Part shown: in pieces, positions 8,169-17,292 of the stretch
How positions within the stretch are numbered: position 1 is the stretch's first letter
Layout of the letters: every line of letters starts with the position of its first letter
Translations under genes and position numbers: made by a program
NCBI GenBank assembly: GCA_949747905.1
Contig: CATKEF010000033.1
Span: 1-38,532 of the forward strand
Source: an uncultured Eubacteriales bacterium
GTDB lineage: Bacteria; Bacillota; Clostridia; Christensenellales; Borkfalkiaceae
Direction: 5' to 3'
DNA: 38,532 nucleotides
The notes under the pieces: generated by a model
What the model was told of the DNA's origin: nothing
Database searches by the model: none
The model's input: the letters and a program-made list of their open reading frames with translations, nothing else

Positions 8169-8242
8169 GTTCTACGATAATTATATAGAACAAAACGTTC
8201 AAAGTCAAATAAAACGGAACAAATTGTTCTACAATATACAAT
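8169..8242. promoter_or_regulatory. Exporter promoter with embedded Xre-type operators
   Basis: On the minus strand TTGACT (8203-8208), 17-nt spacer and TATAAT (8180-8185) form the exporter promoter. The spacer contains GAAC-AAAAC-GTTC (8188-8200, read on plus). A second palindrome, GAACAA-A-TTGTTC (8217-8229), lies 14 bp before the regulator ATG. GTTCTAC occurs at 8169-8175 and 8226-8232 and TAGAAC at 8186-8191. The repeated GAAC/GTTC half-sites suggest one dimeric repressor acting on both genes. On the plus strand TACAAT (8230-8235) sits 7 nt before the Xre ATG. Confidence 0.7.
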
Positions 8243-8449
8243 ATGAATAAGTTCTGCGAAAGGCTGAGAGAACTGCGCACGGACAACGGAATGTCGCGCG
8301 CACTGCTTGCAAAGACACTGAAAGTTTCCGAAAGACTCGTCGCATACTGGGAAAACGGTCAACGCGAGTGTAATTTCGATACGCTTATTGCTCTTGCGAA
8401 TTTATTTTCGACAAGCACTGATTATCTTTTGGGAGTAATAGATTACTGA
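8243..8449 (+). CDS. Small Xre-family HTH regulator
   Basis: A protein of 68 residues that is essentially one Cro/C1-type helix-turn-helix domain (MSRALLAKTLKVSERLVAYWENG, cut here at helices 2-3), ending in TDYLLGV. Proteins of this size usually act as dimeric repressors of an adjacent transporter. It diverges from the ABC exporter and its own start lies 14 bp from a GAACAA-A-TTGTTC palindrome, so autoregulation is likely. No Shine-Dalgarno precedes ATG; a TACAAT -10-like box is 7 nt upstream, so the message may be leaderless. The inducer is unknown. Confidence 0.85.
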   Translation: MNKFCERLRELRTDNGMSRALLAKTLKVSERLVAYWENGQRECNFDTLIALANLFSTSTDYLLGVIDY

Positions 8450-8457
8450 TAAAATAC

Positions 8458-8486
8458 GGGGACGGCTTACCGTCCCCTCTTTTTTA
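8458..8486. terminator. Bidirectional terminator, xre / uppP
   Basis: GGGGACGG (8458-8465), CTTA, CCGTCCCC (8470-8477), then TCTTTTTT. On the opposite strand the stem is followed by GTATTTTATC. It separates the convergent regulator and uppP genes. Confidence 0.85.
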
Positions 8487-9305
8487 TATATTGAAATAAG
8501 TAAAATGCAAAATAATGCAGGTTACGGAAAGCAAAACGAGATAAAGACTGAACCACTTATAATTTGCTTTCTGAATAACTTTAAGCATTAATTTGATTGC
8601 AAACAGTCCCGCCGCCGCCGCTATTACGAAACCGAGCGCTATGCTCCAACCGAATACGACGCCGTCGGCGCCCGCAAATTCGCTTTGAATTTCTCCCTTA
8701 TAGAGCTTAACCGCAAGTTCAACGACAAAACTGCCGAGAATAATAGGTATACTCATCAGAAAAGAAAACTTTGCGATATCCTCGCTTTTACCGCCTGCGA
8801 GAGTGCCCGCGCAAATCGTCGAGCCGCTTCTTGAAATTCCGGGAAGAACGGCTACCGCCTGAGCAAGCCCCATGGGAACTACCGTTTTGAAACAAAGCGG
8901 CAGTAAATTCTGTCTGCGTTTGACAACCGTTTCGGTAACAAACAGCAAAACGGCTGTAAGGAAGAAAAATACTCCGAGAAAAATTCCGATGTTTTCGCCG
9001 AGGAATACGGAATCGAGGTCGAAAGCCTCGACCAAAAGACCTATAACCGCCGCGGGCACGGAAGCAAAAACGAGAAAACCGAGAGTTTTGAAAGGCTTTC
9101 TGAACAGATTGAGAATATCTTTCCAAAATACGACACACACGGCAACTAATGTACCGAGATGCAATATAAGCATAAAAAACGTTGCGTTTTCGTCGTTTAT
9201 TCCGAAAATTCCCTGAAAAAAAGCTATATGTCCGGAGGATGATACCGGTAAAAACTCCGTCAGACCCTGTATTAGTCCGAGAACTGCCGCCTGCCATATT
9301 TCCAT
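8484..9305 (-). CDS. uppP: Undecaprenyl-diphosphate phosphatase (BacA/UppP)
   Basis: Polytopic membrane phosphatase of 273 residues that recycles undecaprenyl pyrophosphate to the monophosphate lipid carrier for peptidoglycan synthesis and confers bacitracin tolerance. Both family signatures are present: LPVSSSGHI with the N-terminal catalytic region (about 19-27) and PGISRSGSTICAG (about 154-166) with the conserved Arg-Ser. Length and about eight hydrophobic helices are typical. It follows the lipoprotein gene by 19 nt and probably shares its transcript. No good Shine-Dalgarno is visible (GGTTGG only). Confidence 0.96.
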   Translation of the reverse strand: MEIWQAAVLGLIQGLTEFLPVSSSGHIAFFQGIFGINDENATFFMLILHLGTLVAVCVVFWKDILNLFRKPFKTLGFLVFASVPAAVIGLLVEAFDLDSVFLGENIGIFLGVFFFLTAVLLFVTETVVKRRQNLLPLCFKTVVPMGLAQAVAVLPGISRSGSTICAGTLAGGKSEDIAKFSFLMSIPIILGSFVVELAVKLYKGEIQSEFAGADGVVFGWSIALGFVIAAAAGLFAIKLMLKVIQKANYKWFSLYLVLLSVTCIILHFTYFNI

Positions 9306-9324
9306 ATAAAACCAACCCGAAGGC

Positions 9325-11505
9325 TTACTGCATATCGAGTAAGTCCTGATACCTGTCTACATACTTCGTTACAGTTTTTTCAACGTTGTAACGGGTGATA
9401 ATCTGAGTTCTTCTGTTGGTGGAAATATTCGCGATATTGCTTGTTTTTACCCACTCGTAGAAAAGATTCTCAAATGTGCCTTCAACGGTAACTTTGGTCC
9501 AGTCGGGAGAATACTGTTCCGATTCGGGAGTAAATGTGTACGTTACGTAAATGAGATGCCAACCGTAATCGCCCGCACATACGCTGAACGCACCCGCGCC
9601 CTGCGCAACAGCCTGCTGAGCGGCATATTCGAATTCTTTTATATAACTTGTTTCGCCGACAGACACGGAATATCCGACGTACTGTGAAAGAACACTCGTG
9701 TCGGTGGTGTAAGCAAATTGAAGTTCGTTTACCGCGCCGAGCACTTTATTCTGTTTGGTCTCTTTATTGAAAACGTTACCGCGAAGAGCATTCGCATCCG
9801 TTTCTCCTAGTTCGATTTTACCGGAAGCATAGACAAATTTGGAATAATCGAGCTGTTTCTTGCCGTCTTTATCCAAAACATAATCATCACCGTCTTTCTG
9901 ATAGAATTCTTCGGTATCTTCGTAATTCGCAGTGTAATTTACGGTTACGTTTCCCTTTTCCGCTCCCGTAGGGTCGAGAACGAAGTCGATATATGCGGAG
10001 AACTCGTCGAGCATCTGATTAATCGTGAGCTCGTTTTCTATGAGGACGTAGCCGTCTTCCTTTTCAACGACGGTGCCGTTATAAGGATACATGCCCGCAT
10101 AGTTTTTAAGTTCTTCGTATCTATAAGTTTTTTTAAAGTTGTTTTCAAAGAACAACCAACCGTCTTTAGAAGCGGATTTACCGTAATATACATCGTCCGC
10201 GCCTGCTTTGAACGCATATTCGGTCTGACCGTTGAACCAAGCCGAACGCTGGTCGGTAGTCTTTATCTGCATAAGCAGATTATTTCTTTCCTTATAATAA
10301 CCTGCGCTGTAACCGCTGGTTTCGTCGCTGTCGGAATAAACGGACTGCAAATTTGTAAGGCTTGCGCTTTGCGACGCGCTGAACGGCAGAAGGATGTTGT
10401 ATACGAAACCGTAAGTTCCTTCCTCTCCGTCCGTATCGGGGGCATAAAGGATGAAAGAACTGTCGGACATGCTTCCCATATTCGTGTTGAAGCCGCTCGC
10501 CTTGAAAGAATCGGTCTGATTGTCGAGAATGTCGTCGTAAGTATCCTGAAGGAAACCCGTGTCTCCTTTAAGAAGCCCTTCCTCCCTTTCAGTCTCGTAT
10601 AATTCGATATATTTGTTTATAATGCGTTCTTCGAGTCTGAGAACGTATTCTTCGTTATAGTAATCGAGCGTTTTTACGTCTCTCAAATTTTCCCTCGTCG
10701 CGTCGACGAGTTTTGCCGCAACAAGCTCGCTGATATAGTCGTTGTACGCCCTGATACGGGTGGCGTTTCCGGAACCTTCGAGACGATTGTCCTCGTATAT
10801 ACCGCTGTTCTCGATTCTGTAACCCTTAAAACCGGTGAATACGTTGTAATCGATAGCGCCGTCCTTTTCGGGATAATAATCTTCACGCTCTTTATCGGTA
10901 TTGACGGGAGTCGTGCGGGTTTCGGTTCCCTCCGCGGAATCGTCGTTTTCGAGAATACGTTTTTCGTAACTGTCGAGACGACTGTTCCACGTGCTCATAA
11001 GGTTGTATTGGGCGACCATGACGTCTTCGCTGTCTTCACCGAGAAGATACTCGTATCTTTTGACTTTCTTTTTTACGTCGCTCTCGGCATCGTTGCCTGA
11101 ATCGAGATACGCCTGTACGACCTCCGCCGCGGTACTTCCCTGCACCGTCTGCTCTTTAAGAAGATACATCGTGGAGTACTGAACGAGCACGGCGTTGTTT
11201 ACGAGCGATTCCATAAGATTGTTGAAAATGGTCGCGTAGTTTCCGTTAGTACTGCCGAGCATAGAGTTGCCGGACGTTATAAAGTATGAGATAAGCTCTC
11301 TTTTTATGATTGACGTAGTTCCGACGGCGTCCTTGTAAGGCAAAAGCTCCTCGTCAAAATTTTCGGCACCGGAAATATTCACGGTGGCGATTTCCTGCTC
11401 CATATCGGCAAAGGTATCCGATGAAATCTGCGAACAGCCCGAAAGCGTAACGCCGAGTATCATCGTTCCGGCGAGCACGCCGCATATCAGTCTTTTCTTT
11501 CTCAT
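9325..11505 (-). CDS. Large lipoprotein, divergent SurA/PrsA-like foldase candidate
   Basis: Secreted lipoprotein of about 726 residues. I start it at ATG 11505, which has GGAG 10 nt upstream and gives a basic n-region, hydrophobic core and lipobox LSGCS (Cys near residue 24). The open frame extends 33 codons further but would bury the signal peptide. The N-terminal region (TTSIIKRELISYFITSGNSML and the following helices) and a C-terminal segment with GDYGWHLIYVTYTF recall SurA-N and parvulin-type tails. In Clostridia a peptidyl-prolyl isomerase lipoprotein often follows pth-mfd, which supports a foldase role. The middle is rich in Asp, Glu, Tyr and Asn and shows no clear PPIC core, so enzymatic activity is doubtful. 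Confidence 0.75.
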   Translation of the reverse strand: MRKKRLICGVLAGTMILGVTLSGCSQISSDTFADMEQEIATVNISGAENFDEELLPYKDAVGTTSIIKRELISYFITSGNSMLGSTNGNYATIFNNLMESLVNNAVLVQYSTMYLLKEQTVQGSTAAEVVQAYLDSGNDAESDVKKKVKRYEYLLGEDSEDVMVAQYNLMSTWNSRLDSYEKRILENDDSAEGTETRTTPVNTDKEREDYYPEKDGAIDYNVFTGFKGYRIENSGIYEDNRLEGSGNATRIRAYNDYISELVAAKLVDATRENLRDVKTLDYYNEEYVLRLEERIINKYIELYETEREEGLLKGDTGFLQDTYDDILDNQTDSFKASGFNTNMGSMSDSSFILYAPDTDGEEGTYGFVYNILLPFSASQSASLTNLQSVYSDSDETSGYSAGYYKERNNLLMQIKTTDQRSAWFNGQTEYAFKAGADDVYYGKSASKDGWLFFENNFKKTYRYEELKNYAGMYPYNGTVVEKEDGYVLIENELTINQMLDEFSAYIDFVLDPTGAEKGNVTVNYTANYEDTEEFYQKDGDDYVLDKDGKKQLDYSKFVYASGKIELGETDANALRGNVFNKETKQNKVLGAVNELQFAYTTDTSVLSQYVGYSVSVGETSYIKEFEYAAQQAVAQGAGAFSVCAGDYGWHLIYVTYTFTPESEQYSPDWTKVTVEGTFENLFYEWVKTSNIANISTNRRTQIITRYNVEKTVTKYVDRYQDLLDMQ

Positions 11506-11527
11506 AAAAACAACACTCCGAAAGTAA

Positions 11528-11600
11528 AATGCATGTAAAATTTTAGGGTAGCATTTCACCGCTACCCGACTATTATAATATATTTGGAATTTTAAAGCAA
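11528..11600 (-). promoter_or_regulatory. Promoter and 5' hairpin of the lipoprotein gene
   Basis: Minus-strand TTGCTT (11595-11600), 17-nt spacer, TATAAT (11572-11577). The transcript would start close to the hairpin GGGTAGC-GGTGAAAT-GCTACCC (11546-11567), at the very 5' end of the message and without a T-run. That placement suggests an mRNA-stabilising structure more than a terminator. Confidence 0.65.
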
Positions 11601-11616
11601 ACAATTTTGGGGAATT

Positions 11617-14600
11617 TTAGTTAAAACTTAGTGCAAATTTCAAAAATTTTGTCATTTCAAGCATAGTTTTTGCCGCCGTCGAGCGCGGCAAAAACACAAT
11701 CATTGGCGCCTGCGCCATAGAAAGAGTTACCCTGTCCGAATATTTTTCTATCGCAGCCGCCATACCCTTGTTGCCGAGAACGTCCAAAGACGCAAGCTCG
11801 AAGACGCCCTCCGTTCCGTCCACGCTTATTTTTCTGACGTTGAACTTTGCCGCAAACGATTTCAGAACGGCGATTATCAGAAGATTCAGAACCTCGTCCG
11901 GCATAGGTCCGTAATTGTCCTCAATAGACAGACACACGCGTTTATAATCTTCCACGGACCTTATTTCGGCTATCTGTTTATAGCAGTCAAGCCTGCCGGC
12001 GCTGCTCTCGATATAAAACTCGGGAACGTAAGCCGTCGCCTTTATTTCCAATTCGGTCGACAACTGTTTTTCCCCCGTGAGTTCCTCTTTTAAAAGTTTT
12101 GAATAAAGCTCATAGCCGACTTTATCCATATGCCCGTGCTGTTCCGCACCCAGAACGTTGCCCGCGCCGCGTATTTCAAGGTCCCTCATAGCTATTTTAA
12201 AGCCCGAGCCGAGTTCGGTGAACCGCATTATGGCTTTGAGTCTTTCCGTCGCCTCACTCGTTAAAACTTTTTCCCCTTTAAAGGTGAAATAAGCCTGTGC
12301 TAGGCGGGCGCCGCGTCCTACTCTTCCTCTCAGCTGATAAAGCTGAGAAATTCCGAGTCTGTCGGAATCTATCACGATAATCGTATTTGCATTCGGAAGG
12401 TCTATTCCGTTTTCTATGATTGTGGTTGTGACAAGAATATTTTTTTCGCCGCGGTAAAAAGAATAGATACCGTTTTCAAGCGTTTCCCTGTCCATTCTGC
12501 CGTGAGCATAACAAATTTTACCCTCGGGAACTATTTCTGCTATTCTGCCCGCGAACGTCGAAATACTCTCCACCCTGTTATAGAGTATGAAAACCTGACC
12601 TCCGCGCGAAATTTCGCGAAGGCAAGCGTCGCGAATGAGCGTTTCGCTCTCCTCGACGACATACGTCTGAACGGGCAGGCGCTTCAAAGGCGGCGTGTTT
12701 ATGGTGCTTATGTCCCTAATGCCCGCAAGCGACATATGAAGAGTTCGCGGTATCGGGGTTGCCGTCATAGTCAGACAGTCCACGTCGTTTTTGACATGCT
12801 TTATTTTTTCCTTATGTTCGACGCCGAAACGCTGTTCCTCGTCGAGAACGAGAAGCCCCAAATCACAAAACTTAACGTCAGGAGAAAGCAACCTGTGCGT
12901 GCCGACGATTAAATCGACGTTGCCTTCCGCCAGTTCTTTGATAATTTTATCCTGTTGCGCCTGAGTTTTGAAACGGTTGAGCACTTCCACTCTCACTCCG
13001 AAATCTTTGAACCTTTCGACAGCGGTATTGAAATGCTGTTCGGAAAGAACGGTGCTCGGACAAAGCAAAGCCGCCTGTTTGCCGCCGAGTACGCACAAAT
13101 AAATCGCACGGAGCGCAACTTCCGTCTTCCCGTAACCGACGTCTCCGCATAAAAGTCTGTCCATTACCTTATCGGAACACATGTCGGCTTTGATTTCGCT
13201 TATGGATACAAGCTGGTCGGGCGTTTCCTCGTAATCGAACGCGCTTTCGAATTCCTCCATCATTACCGAATGCTCGGGAAAACGGTATCCTTTCTTCCTG
13301 CCGCGTTCGGCATACAATTCTTTCAAATCGAAAGCAAGTTTTTTTATTGACTGCTTTACCCGTTCCATGACGCGCTCGAAATCGGCGCCGCCGATTCTGG
13401 AAAGAGGCGGGTTCTGCTCTCCCACGTACTTTGAGAGCACGTCCATCTGTTCGACGGGAACATATAAATTGTCGCCGCCCTTGTACTCGATGGCTACATA
13501 CTCTTTTATTCCGTCAGTGGTCTCTATTTTCCGCGTTCCGGTTATTCTGCCCACGCCGTGCTTTTCGTGAACGCAGTAGTCTCCGATTTCGGGAGACGCA
13601 AACATTTCGCCGCGGCGTTTTCTTATGCGTTTTATCACCGATTTGGTGTACAAATCGGAATTGCCTATAATTACGAGTTTACTTTCATGGATAATCAGAC
13701 CGTGAGCAAACTCCGCCGAACTTACAGCGACCTTGAAAAGGGCTTCCAGCCTGTCGGGCACGGGATAAACGGGAACATACTCTTCCGTAAGCTGTTCGGA
13801 AAGTTTTTCCTGCCTCTGTGCGTTGCCAGTAAAAGCAAGAACCCGATAACCGTTTTGAAGCCAGTTTTTTACGTCGGTAACGAACTGAGGCAAAGAGTTG
13901 ATATATGAAGGCGCGGGCGTAGCGCGGAACGAACATGTGCCGAGAGGCGTAAAAAACCGGGTAGACGACATAAACGTCTGTAACGCAAGACAACCGTAAT
14001 TTTTAAAGCCCTCCGCAATTCTCTCGGGCGACAGCAACTGTCTTTCGGAAAATCCGAAGGCTTCCCCGCCCGTAAAAAGTTCTTTAACCCTCTCACAGTG
14101 CTCCTTATAAACGGCGTTCATTCTGTCGTCGATATTCCTGCACTCGTCGAAAATTATTTTGGTTCCGGGAGAGAGAATATCGAAAACCGTTCGCGCCGAC
14201 GAAAGCAACGGAAATACGAAAGCCGCGCCCGAGAACGGCGTCTTTGCCGACATCTTTTCAAGTATTTCTTCTGAAATCTGACGTGCGCGCCCGTAGGCTT
14301 TAACGGAGGTAAATTTCTTCGCTTCCCTGTTTAAAACCTCACGAACTCTCTCTTCGTCGCCGTCCGTATAAAACACATCCGACGCGGCTATAATCGTCGT
14401 TTTTTCAAGCTCGCCGAGGCGTTCGCCGCTCGTACCGTCGTACTCTCTGATTTTTTCGACGGTATCTCCGAAAAAATCTATGCGAACGGGATTTTCCGCG
14501 CCTATCGGATATATGTCGAGAATATCCCCGCGCACGGCAAAACTACCCTCTGTTTCCGCGGCATATTCGCGGGTGTATCCGAAATTCACGAGCATTGCGG

Positions 14601-15030
14601 GAAGCCCCGCATAGTCGTAATCTTTCCCGGTTTCTATAACAACGGACGGTATTTCGGCAGGAAACAACTGCATGACCGCTTCGATTTCCGCAACCACGCA
14701 GTCGGCACCGTTCAACATGGCGTAAACGGCACATAGTCGGCGGTTAATTACATCTTTGGATAGCGCGTCTTTATACAAAACGACGTCGTCTTTAGCGGGC
14801 AGAAGCACGCAATTTTTTCCCGAAAGCGCGGATATTGCGGCGTGAGCATTCCGCGCGGAAACGGCGTCGGCTGCAATATAAAGCGTCTTATCCTTGATGA
14901 GTGAAGCGATGAGATATTTATGAGGGTCGGAAAGACCGAAAGCCGCCGTCGGCGTGCCGAGGCGGATAGCTCTTTCAAGGGCGGAGTAATCGCCCCCTAA
15001 ATTTTCGAAAGTAAAAAATTCTTTATTCAA
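11617..15030 (-). CDS. mfd: Transcription-repair coupling factor
   Basis: DNA translocase of 1137 residues that removes stalled RNA polymerase and recruits UvrA. Order of domains: UvrB-like N-terminal module, RNA-polymerase-interacting domain (EKHGVGRITGTRKI, about 490-540), RecG-like motor with Walker A GDVGYGKTEVAL (about 627) and DEEQRFG (about 729), the RGRVGRG motif VI region and a C-terminal TRCF domain (from about 990). Length is normal. The start appears to be a TTG at 15030, 12 nt after the pth stop, with only a weak GGACGG ribosome-binding site, so coupling to pth is likely. The pth-mfd order is conserved in Firmicutes. Confidence 0.97.
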   Translation of the reverse strand: MNKEFFTFENLGGDYSALERAIRLGTPTAAFGLSDPHKYLIASLIKDKTLYIAADAVSARNAHAAISALSGKNCVLLPAKDDVVLYKDALSKDVINRRLCAVYAMLNGADCVVAEIEAVMQLFPAEIPSVVIETGKDYDYAGLPAMLVNFGYTREYAAETEGSFAVRGDILDIYPIGAENPVRIDFFGDTVEKIREYDGTSGERLGELEKTTIIAASDVFYTDGDEERVREVLNREAKKFTSVKAYGRARQISEEILEKMSAKTPFSGAAFVFPLLSSARTVFDILSPGTKIIFDECRNIDDRMNAVYKEHCERVKELFTGGEAFGFSERQLLSPERIAEGFKNYGCLALQTFMSSTRFFTPLGTCSFRATPAPSYINSLPQFVTDVKNWLQNGYRVLAFTGNAQRQEKLSEQLTEEYVPVYPVPDRLEALFKVAVSSAEFAHGLIIHESKLVIIGNSDLYTKSVIKRIRKRRGEMFASPEIGDYCVHEKHGVGRITGTRKIETTDGIKEYVAIEYKGGDNLYVPVEQMDVLSKYVGEQNPPLSRIGGADFERVMERVKQSIKKLAFDLKELYAERGRKKGYRFPEHSVMMEEFESAFDYEETPDQLVSISEIKADMCSDKVMDRLLCGDVGYGKTEVALRAIYLCVLGGKQAALLCPSTVLSEQHFNTAVERFKDFGVRVEVLNRFKTQAQQDKIIKELAEGNVDLIVGTHRLLSPDVKFCDLGLLVLDEEQRFGVEHKEKIKHVKNDVDCLTMTATPIPRTLHMSLAGIRDISTINTPPLKRLPVQTYVVEESETLIRDACLREISRGGQVFILYNRVESISTFAGRIAEIVPEGKICYAHGRMDRETLENGIYSFYRGEKNILVTTTIIENGIDLPNANTIIVIDSDRLGISQLYQLRGRVGRGARLAQAYFTFKGEKVLTSEATERLKAIMRFTELGSGFKIAMRDLEIRGAGNVLGAEQHGHMDKVGYELYSKLLKEELTGEKQLSTELEIKATAYVPEFYIESSAGRLDCYKQIAEIRSVEDYKRVCLSIEDNYGPMPDEVLNLLIIAVLKSFAAKFNVRKISVDGTEGVFELASLDVLGNKGMAAAIEKYSDRVTLSMAQAPMIVFLPRSTAAKTMLEMTKFLKFALSFN

Positions 15031-15042
15031 ATCGACCGTCCG

Positions 15043-15606
15043 TCAACCGTTGAATTCGGTCATTACATTCTCCACCGTTTTACCCGAAGCTATGGCGAGC
15101 GCCGCGTTCGCCGCCCTCCCGCAAGCGGAAATAAACAAATCGTAATCGTCCCTGCGTATTTCCGAGAGAACATAATTTATAATCGGAATATTCACTTCGC
15201 AATCACGTATTCCGATTCTTATTCTCGTAAACTTCTGAGTACCGATTTCGGCGATTACCGAACGCATACCGTTATGCGTTCCCGCGCTCCCTTCGGGTCT
15301 TATTCGTATACTGCCTTTAGGAATATCGTAGTCGTCGTAAATTACGATAAGGCGGCTTGCGTCCGTCTTATATTTGGCAAGCAACTGTTTAACCGCTCTG
15401 CCGCTGCAATTCATATAAGTCAGCGGTCGTGCAACGACTATCTTTTCTCCGCCGACATACCCTTCCGCGACATAAGACTCGCATTCTTTTTTTTTGAATT
15501 TGACCCCGAGCTTATCCGCCACGTCGCCGACAGCGGTATAACCTATGTTATGAAACGTTTTAAGATATTTTTCTTCGGGGTTACCGAGACCTACGATAAT
15601 ATACAT
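15043..15606 (-). CDS. pth: Peptidyl-tRNA hydrolase
   Basis: Enzyme of 187 residues that releases peptides from peptidyl-tRNA lost from ribosomes. Signature regions are GLGNPEEKYLKTFHNIGY (catalytic His at about 20), YMNCSGRAV, IYDDYDIPKGSIRIRP with the conserved Asp, and GTHNGMRSV. The ATG is preceded by only AGG. A terminator-like hairpin lies 17-32 nt upstream of ATG, so expression probably depends on read-through from prs or a weak local promoter. mfd follows after 12 nt. Confidence 0.97.
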   Translation of the reverse strand: MYIIVGLGNPEEKYLKTFHNIGYTAVGDVADKLGVKFKKKECESYVAEGYVGGEKIVVARPLTYMNCSGRAVKQLLAKYKTDASRLIVIYDDYDIPKGSIRIRPEGSAGTHNGMRSVIAEIGTQKFTRIRIGIRDCEVNIPIINYVLSEIRRDDYDLFISACGRAANAALAIASGKTVENVMTEFNG

Positions 15607-15616
15607 ATAAACCTTT

Positions 15617-15638
15617 AAAAAAGCCGCCCGAGAGCGGC
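15617..15638 (-). terminator. Terminator hairpin between prs and pth
   Basis: Read on minus: GCCGC-TCTCGG-GCGGC (15638-15623) followed by six T residues (15622-15617). It is a small intrinsic terminator just before the pth ribosome-binding site, so it ends most prs transcripts or attenuates pth-mfd. Confidence 0.75.
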
Positions 15639-15700
15639 TGAATTTAAGTTGAAGTTCAGAAATCAGGACTTATACGCTACGATTACGCAAAAGCTGTATT

Positions 15701-16648
15701 TCAATCGTAAATTTTGGACATAGACTTGTCCAGATATACATTCTCAATCGCAGCGGCGAATATCGGCGCAGTGGAAATAATCTTGAATATCGGAAGCATT
15801 TTTTCCTGCGGAATATTTATAGTATCCAGAATCGCAAGTTCCGTTATAGGCGACGCGGCAAGTCTCTCTATTGCCGGTCCCGACAGAACGCCGTGCGAAC
15901 AGCAGGCGTAAATTTCTTTCGCACCCGCTTCTTTCAGAGCCTTTGCGCCCTGAACTATCGTTCCCGCCGTGTCAATCATATCGTCTACCATAAGACAGTT
16001 TTTGCCGTCGACGTCGCCGATAATGTTCATTACTTCCATAACATTCGCTTTTGGACGGCGTTTATCTATAATAGCCATTTTAGCATCCATGCGCGCGGCA
16101 ACCTTTCTTGCCCTCGCAACGGAACCGATGTCGGGAGAAACGACGACGAAATTATCGTCTACCTTCGGTTTGAAATAATTATAAAGCGTGGGTCCGCCGA
16201 CGAGATTGTCGAGAGGAATATCGAAAAAGCCCTGAATCTGCATGCAGTGAAGGTCCATAGTCAGGACTCTGTCCGCGCCTGCGGAGGTTATGAGATTGGC
16301 AACGAGTTTAGCCGTAATAGGCTCGCGCGAACGCGCTTTTCTGTCCTGACGGGCGTATCCGTAATAGGGAATAACCGCGGTGATTCTTCCCGCGCTCGCT
16401 CTCTTAGCCGCGTCAATCATTATAAGGAGCTCCATTAAATTGGCATTGACGGGATAGCTTGTAGACTGAACGAGAAACACGTCCATGCCGCGGATGGTTT
16501 CGTTGAAGCGAACATAAATTTCACCGTCAGAAAAATGGGTAACTTCCATTTCTCCGAGCGTGGTGTTCAGCTTTGCGGCGATTTTTTCCGCGAGCGGTCT
16601 GTTGGAATTGCCCGAAAAAATCTTGATTTCGTTGCCGTGGTTAATCAT
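15701..16648 (-). CDS. prs: Ribose-phosphate pyrophosphokinase
   Basis: PRPP synthetase of 315 residues, making PRPP from ribose-5-phosphate and ATP for nucleotide, His and Trp synthesis. Motifs: [14 protein letters not shown] at the N-terminus, [16 protein letters not shown] (flexible ATP loop), [18 protein letters not shown] with the metal-binding His, and the PRPP-binding loop [12 protein letters not shown]. Length is standard for class I enzymes. Strong GGAGG Shine-Dalgarno; own promoter at 16746-16774. Its product feeds Upp, encoded at the right end of this window. Confidence 0.98.
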   Translation of the reverse strand: MINHGNEIKIFSGNSNRPLAEKIAAKLNTTLGEMEVTHFSDGEIYVRFNETIRGMDVFLVQSTSYPVNANLMELLIMIDAAKRASAGRITAVIPYYGYARQDRKARSREPITAKLVANLITSAGADRVLTMDLHCMQIQGFFDIPLDNLVGGPTLYNYFKPKVDDNFVVVSPDIGSVARARKVAARMDAKMAIIDKRRPKANVMEVMNIIGDVDGKNCLMVDDMIDTAGTIVQGAKALKEAGAKEIYACCSHGVLSGPAIERLAASPITELAILDTINIPQEKMLPIFKIISTAPIFAAAIENVYLDKSMSKIYD

Positions 16649-16745
16649 AGGTTTTCCTCCGAAAAACTTTTGTATAATTAAGCGCAGTTTACCCTGCCGC
16701 TTTTTTACAAATCAGTATTTTTCCCCTATTCAGTTTTGCTTTTCT

Positions 16746-16774
16746 ATTGTATAATTATATAAAAATTATGTCAA
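16746..16774 (-). promoter_or_regulatory. Promoter of prs
   Basis: Minus-strand TTGACA (16769-16774), 17-nt spacer, TACAAT (16746-16751). The predicted leader is about 90 nt and contains a GCGGCAG/CTGC inverted repeat, with no recognisable riboswitch. Confidence 0.75.
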
Positions 16775-16812
16775 CTTAAATAAGCCGTTTTCACGCTTTT
16801 GCAGTTAAAAAT

Positions 16813-17292
16813 TTATTGTCGGGGTGCCTCGTCCTTGTTAGCGGACTTTGCACGCGCGCGCATCCGACCGAAAAAATCAGACAGTATTTCCGAACACTCC
16901 TCCCTCATAATACCGCCCTCTACTTCGATTTTGTGATTTACAAGGTCGGAAACGGCAAGCGCATGTGTCATAGACCTGCCCTTTGCTTCGTACGCGCCGA
17001 AGTAAACCTTTTTTATACGCGCATTGAGCATTGCCCCCATACACATGGGACAAGGCTCGAGAGTTACGTAAATTTCGCATTCGGGAATGCGCCAGCTCCC
17101 CAGTTTTTTACAGGCTTTTTCAATTGCCTCAATTTCCGCGTGGGCGGTGGCAATCTGTTTTTTAGTTCTTCTGTTATGCCCGCGCGAAATGATTTTGCCG
17201 TCCAGCACCACCACTGCGCCGATAGGCACCTCACCTTCCGCAAGCGCCTTTTTCGCGCAGGAAAGCGCGGCTTTCATAAATTTTTCAACCAT
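16813..17292 (-). CDS. tadA: tRNA adenosine(34) deaminase
   Basis: Zinc deaminase of 159 residues that converts A34 to inosine in tRNA anticodons, normally tRNA-Arg(ACG). The active site is complete: HAE (His51, Glu53) and PCPMC (Cys81, Cys84), with substrate-loop residues VPIGAVVV and GHNRR. It overlaps the end of the M14 peptidase gene by 8 nt and is probably co-transcribed. Its presence beside a tRNA-Pro(AGG) gene at 30.2 kb is relevant, because that tRNA also has A34. Free cytosine or guanine deaminases share the fold, but the motif pattern and length fit TadA best. Confidence 0.93.
   Translation of the reverse strand: MVEKFMKAALSCAKKALAEGEVPIGAVVVLDGKIISRGHNRRTKKQIATAHAEIEAIEKACKKLGSWRIPECEIYVTLEPCPMCMGAMLNARIKKVYFGAYEAKGRSMTHALAVSDLVNHKIEVEGGIMREECSEILSDFFGRMRARAKSANKDEAPRQ

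Noticed and set aside
11506-11604. 33-residue extension of the lipoprotein
   Set aside because: It overlaps the promoter's -10 box and leader hairpin and would place the lipoprotein signal peptide internally.
15274-15618. 114-codon plus-strand ORF opposite pth
   Set aside because: Antisense shadow of a clear pth gene, without a ribosome-binding site or recognisable domain.
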